The notes under the pieces: generated by a model
Seen by the model: the letters and a program-made list of their open reading frames with translations, nothing else
What the model was told of the DNA's origin: nothing
Database searches by the model: none
Translations under genes and position numbers: made by a program
Part shown: positions 13,273 to 14,727 of the stretch, in pieces
Numbering within the stretch: position 1 is the stretch's first letter
Layout: each line of letters starts with the position of its first letter
Source of the DNA: Bacteroidota bacterium
GTDB taxonomy: Bacteria; Bacteroidota; Bacteroidia; Chitinophagales; Chitinophagaceae
DNA length: 14,727 nt
Assembly: GCA_018267795.1 (NCBI GenBank)
Contig: JAFDXS010000010.1
Location: 1-14,727 of the forward strand
Direction: 5' to 3'

Positions 13273-14643
13273 ATGTACAACGAATCAATTATCACCACGT
13301 TTTGGGACAGAAACAAAATCCTTATTAAAGGCTTATTAGTAGGCTTTCTCATCCTCATCATGCTCATACCCAGTGTTTTCATATTAAACCTGGTATCTGA
13401 AAGAAAATCGAGACAAGAAGAAGTAGTGAAAGAAGTAAGTAGTAAATGGGCTGGCTCACAAACCCTGACCGGGCCTGTACTTATGGTGCCCTATAAAGAG
13501 CCTGGACAAGATGCAAATGGGAAGCAAGTTATTTATAAAAAGCTGGCTTACTTTCTACCGGATGTGCTGACTATTAATAGCAGTATGCAGCCAGAAAAGC
13601 GGCATCGCAGCTTGTTTGATGTGATGTTGTATCGCTCTGCAATGGATGTAAGCGGGCATTTTAATCCACTACCATTAGGTGCGCTGAAGATACCGCCGGA
13701 GAATATAATATGGGAGGAAGCCAGCATAGCTATAGGCATAAACGACGTGCGTGGGCTGGAGAATGAAGTGCAGGTAGACTGGAATGGCGTGAAACAAAAT
13801 ATGGAACCTGGAATAACACCGAATACTGCATTGACAGAAGGTTTAAGTCTGCCTGTAAAAGTGGACGCATTGACGCCTGTAAATTTTTCCATGCATATAG
13901 ACCTGCGTGGATCAGGACAACTATATTTTACGCCTGTGGGTAAAACAACTGAGGCTGTATTGACGGCCCCATGGAAAGATCCTGCTTTTGATGGGCAGTA
14001 CCTGCCAACGGAAACACCTAATGTGACAGATAAAGGGTTTACGGCCAAATGGAAGATACTTCCTGTTTCGCATGCATTTCCGCAACAGTGGAAAGATAAA
14101 GCTGTATCATTGACTGATGGTGCATTTGGTGTGAAGCTGATACAGCCGGTAGATGGGTATGCAAAGACCGAACGCTCAGTGAAATATGCCATACTATTTA
14201 TCGCGCTAACCTTCACTATCTTTTTCTTTCTTGAAATACTAAGGAAAAAGCATATTCATCCGCTGCAATACCTATTGGTGGGGTTTGCGCTTACTATATT
14301 TTATTCGCTACTCTTATCTATCTCGGAATATACAGGCTTTAACCCGGCTTATCTTATTGCTACAACGGCCACTATATCACTTATCGGGCTGTATGTGCGA
14401 AGCATCTTTAAAGAAACAAAGACTGCAATAGGATTTACCAGTGTATTGGCCGCACTTTACGGGTATATCTTCATACTGATACAATTGCAGGACTATGCGT
14501 TGCTATTCGGCAGCATCGGCTTGTTTGTGATCATTGCCATTATGATGTACTACTCCGGAAAAATAGACTGGTATGGGACAAAACAGTTGAATAAACCCAA
14601 AGAGCAAGACAGTGATGGCAACTATGTAAATATTGTTCAATAA
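13273..14643 (+). CDS. creD: CreD-family inner membrane protein
   Basis: A 456-residue inner-membrane protein matching CreD in length (about 450) and layout. One N-terminal helix (about 16-40) leads into ERKSRQEEVVKEVSSKWAGS (43-62) and TLTGPVLMVPY, the CreD hallmark. A large periplasmic domain follows to about 300, with AYFLPDVLTIN and RSLFDVMLYRS. Five C-terminal helices lie near 302-322, 329-349, 357-375, 383-402 and 407-426, then a hydrophilic tail. In Enterobacteria CreD belongs to the CreBC regulon and affects colicin E2 tolerance and envelope integrity; its biochemical role is unknown. No CreBC pair is visible here. It follows the winged-helix gene by 61 bp with its own candidate promoter and operator. 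Confidence 0.93.
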   Translation: MYNESIITTFWDRNKILIKGLLVGFLILIMLIPSVFILNLVSERKSRQEEVVKEVSSKWAGSQTLTGPVLMVPYKEPGQDANGKQVIYKKLAYFLPDVLTINSSMQPEKRHRSLFDVMLYRSAMDVSGHFNPLPLGALKIPPENIIWEEASIAIGINDVRGLENEVQVDWNGVKQNMEPGITPNTALTEGLSLPVKVDALTPVNFSMHIDLRGSGQLYFTPVGKTTEAVLTAPWKDPAFDGQYLPTETPNVTDKGFTAKWKILPVSHAFPQQWKDKAVSLTDGAFGVKLIQPVDGYAKTERSVKYAILFIALTFTIFFFLEILRKKHIHPLQYLLVGFALTIFYSLLLSISEYTGFNPAYLIATTATISLIGLYVRSIFKETKTAIGFTSVLAALYGYIFILIQLQDYALLFGSIGLFVIIAIMMYYSGKIDWYGTKQLNKPKEQDSDGNYVNIVQ

Positions 14644-14678
14644 TTTTATTGCCGATATTCAGCTGCTAAATAATAATC

Positions 14679-14727
14679 ATGGATAAGAAGCCAATGACCT
14701 TTGAGTCGAGAAAGAACAGTTTTGTTT
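14679..14727 (+). CDS. Start of a possible gene running off the right edge
   Basis: An ATG at 14679, 35 bp after the creD stop, opens a frame beginning MDKKPMTFESRKNSFV that continues past the window edge. Sixteen residues are too few to identify it. The short distance to creD and the same strand make it a plausible next gene of the creD unit; a chance open frame cannot be excluded. Confidence 0.35.
   Translation, partial: MDKKPMTFESRKNSFV

Noticed and set aside
13548..14216. A 222-codon open frame antisense to creD.
   Set aside because: It lies wholly inside a well-supported gene, its protein resembles no family and it is rich in Ser/Cys, as expected of a shadow frame.

Overview
The window looks like chromosomal DNA of a Bacteroidota bacterium, probably of the Chitinophagales/Sphingobacteriales type (inferred from gene content, not from a database). 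The main pointers are a PorT-like outer-membrane barrel of the type IX secretion system, a Bacteroidota-type GH3 protein, a menaquinone-type MenG/UbiE, near-absence of Shine-Dalgarno sequences, and several exact TAnnTTTG (-7) promoter boxes of the Bacteroidota housekeeping sigma factor. It reads as a core-genome region: no IS element, integrase, CRISPR array or phage gene was seen.

Layout. 1-1553 (+): the tail of an FtsX-domain ABC permease, a MmcQ/YjbR protein and a secreted MORN-like repeat protein. 1650-2624 (+): tRNA-Trp, secE and nusG, closed by a strong terminator; the ribosomal-protein/rpoBC genes that commonly follow are not here. 2707-5690: porT (-), a 1-Cys peroxiredoxin (+), menG/ubiE (-) and the GTPase gene engB (+), with a bidirectional terminator between the peroxiredoxin and menG. 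5805-7828 (+): two uncharacterised membrane genes, the second with a layout like GT-C glycosyltransferases. 7832-10185 (-): lptB followed by a GH3 gene. 10307-11260 (+): metF. 11266-12141 (-): a class D beta-lactamase lipoprotein, divergent from 12278-14643 (+): a six-helix membrane protein, a small winged-helix regulator and CreD. The start of another gene runs off the right edge.

How genes may work together. The most interesting unit is the right-hand end: a class D beta-lactamase divergently paired with a membrane protein / winged-helix regulator / CreD cluster. Two similar 17-bp palindromes (12255-12271 and 13230-13246) lie before the membrane-protein gene and before creD, each overlapping a likely -7 promoter region. 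This suggests a small self-regulated envelope-stress module next to an intrinsic beta-lactamase. CreD and beta-lactamases share regulation in some Gammaproteobacteria through a two-component system, but no kinase or response regulator is seen here, so a different control would be needed. Regulation is inference only.

Other themes are very short (near-leaderless) predicted 5' leaders at menG, lptB and metF, with the same TATTTTTG box 5-11 nt before the start codon, and extreme use of the isoleucine codon ATA in some genes.
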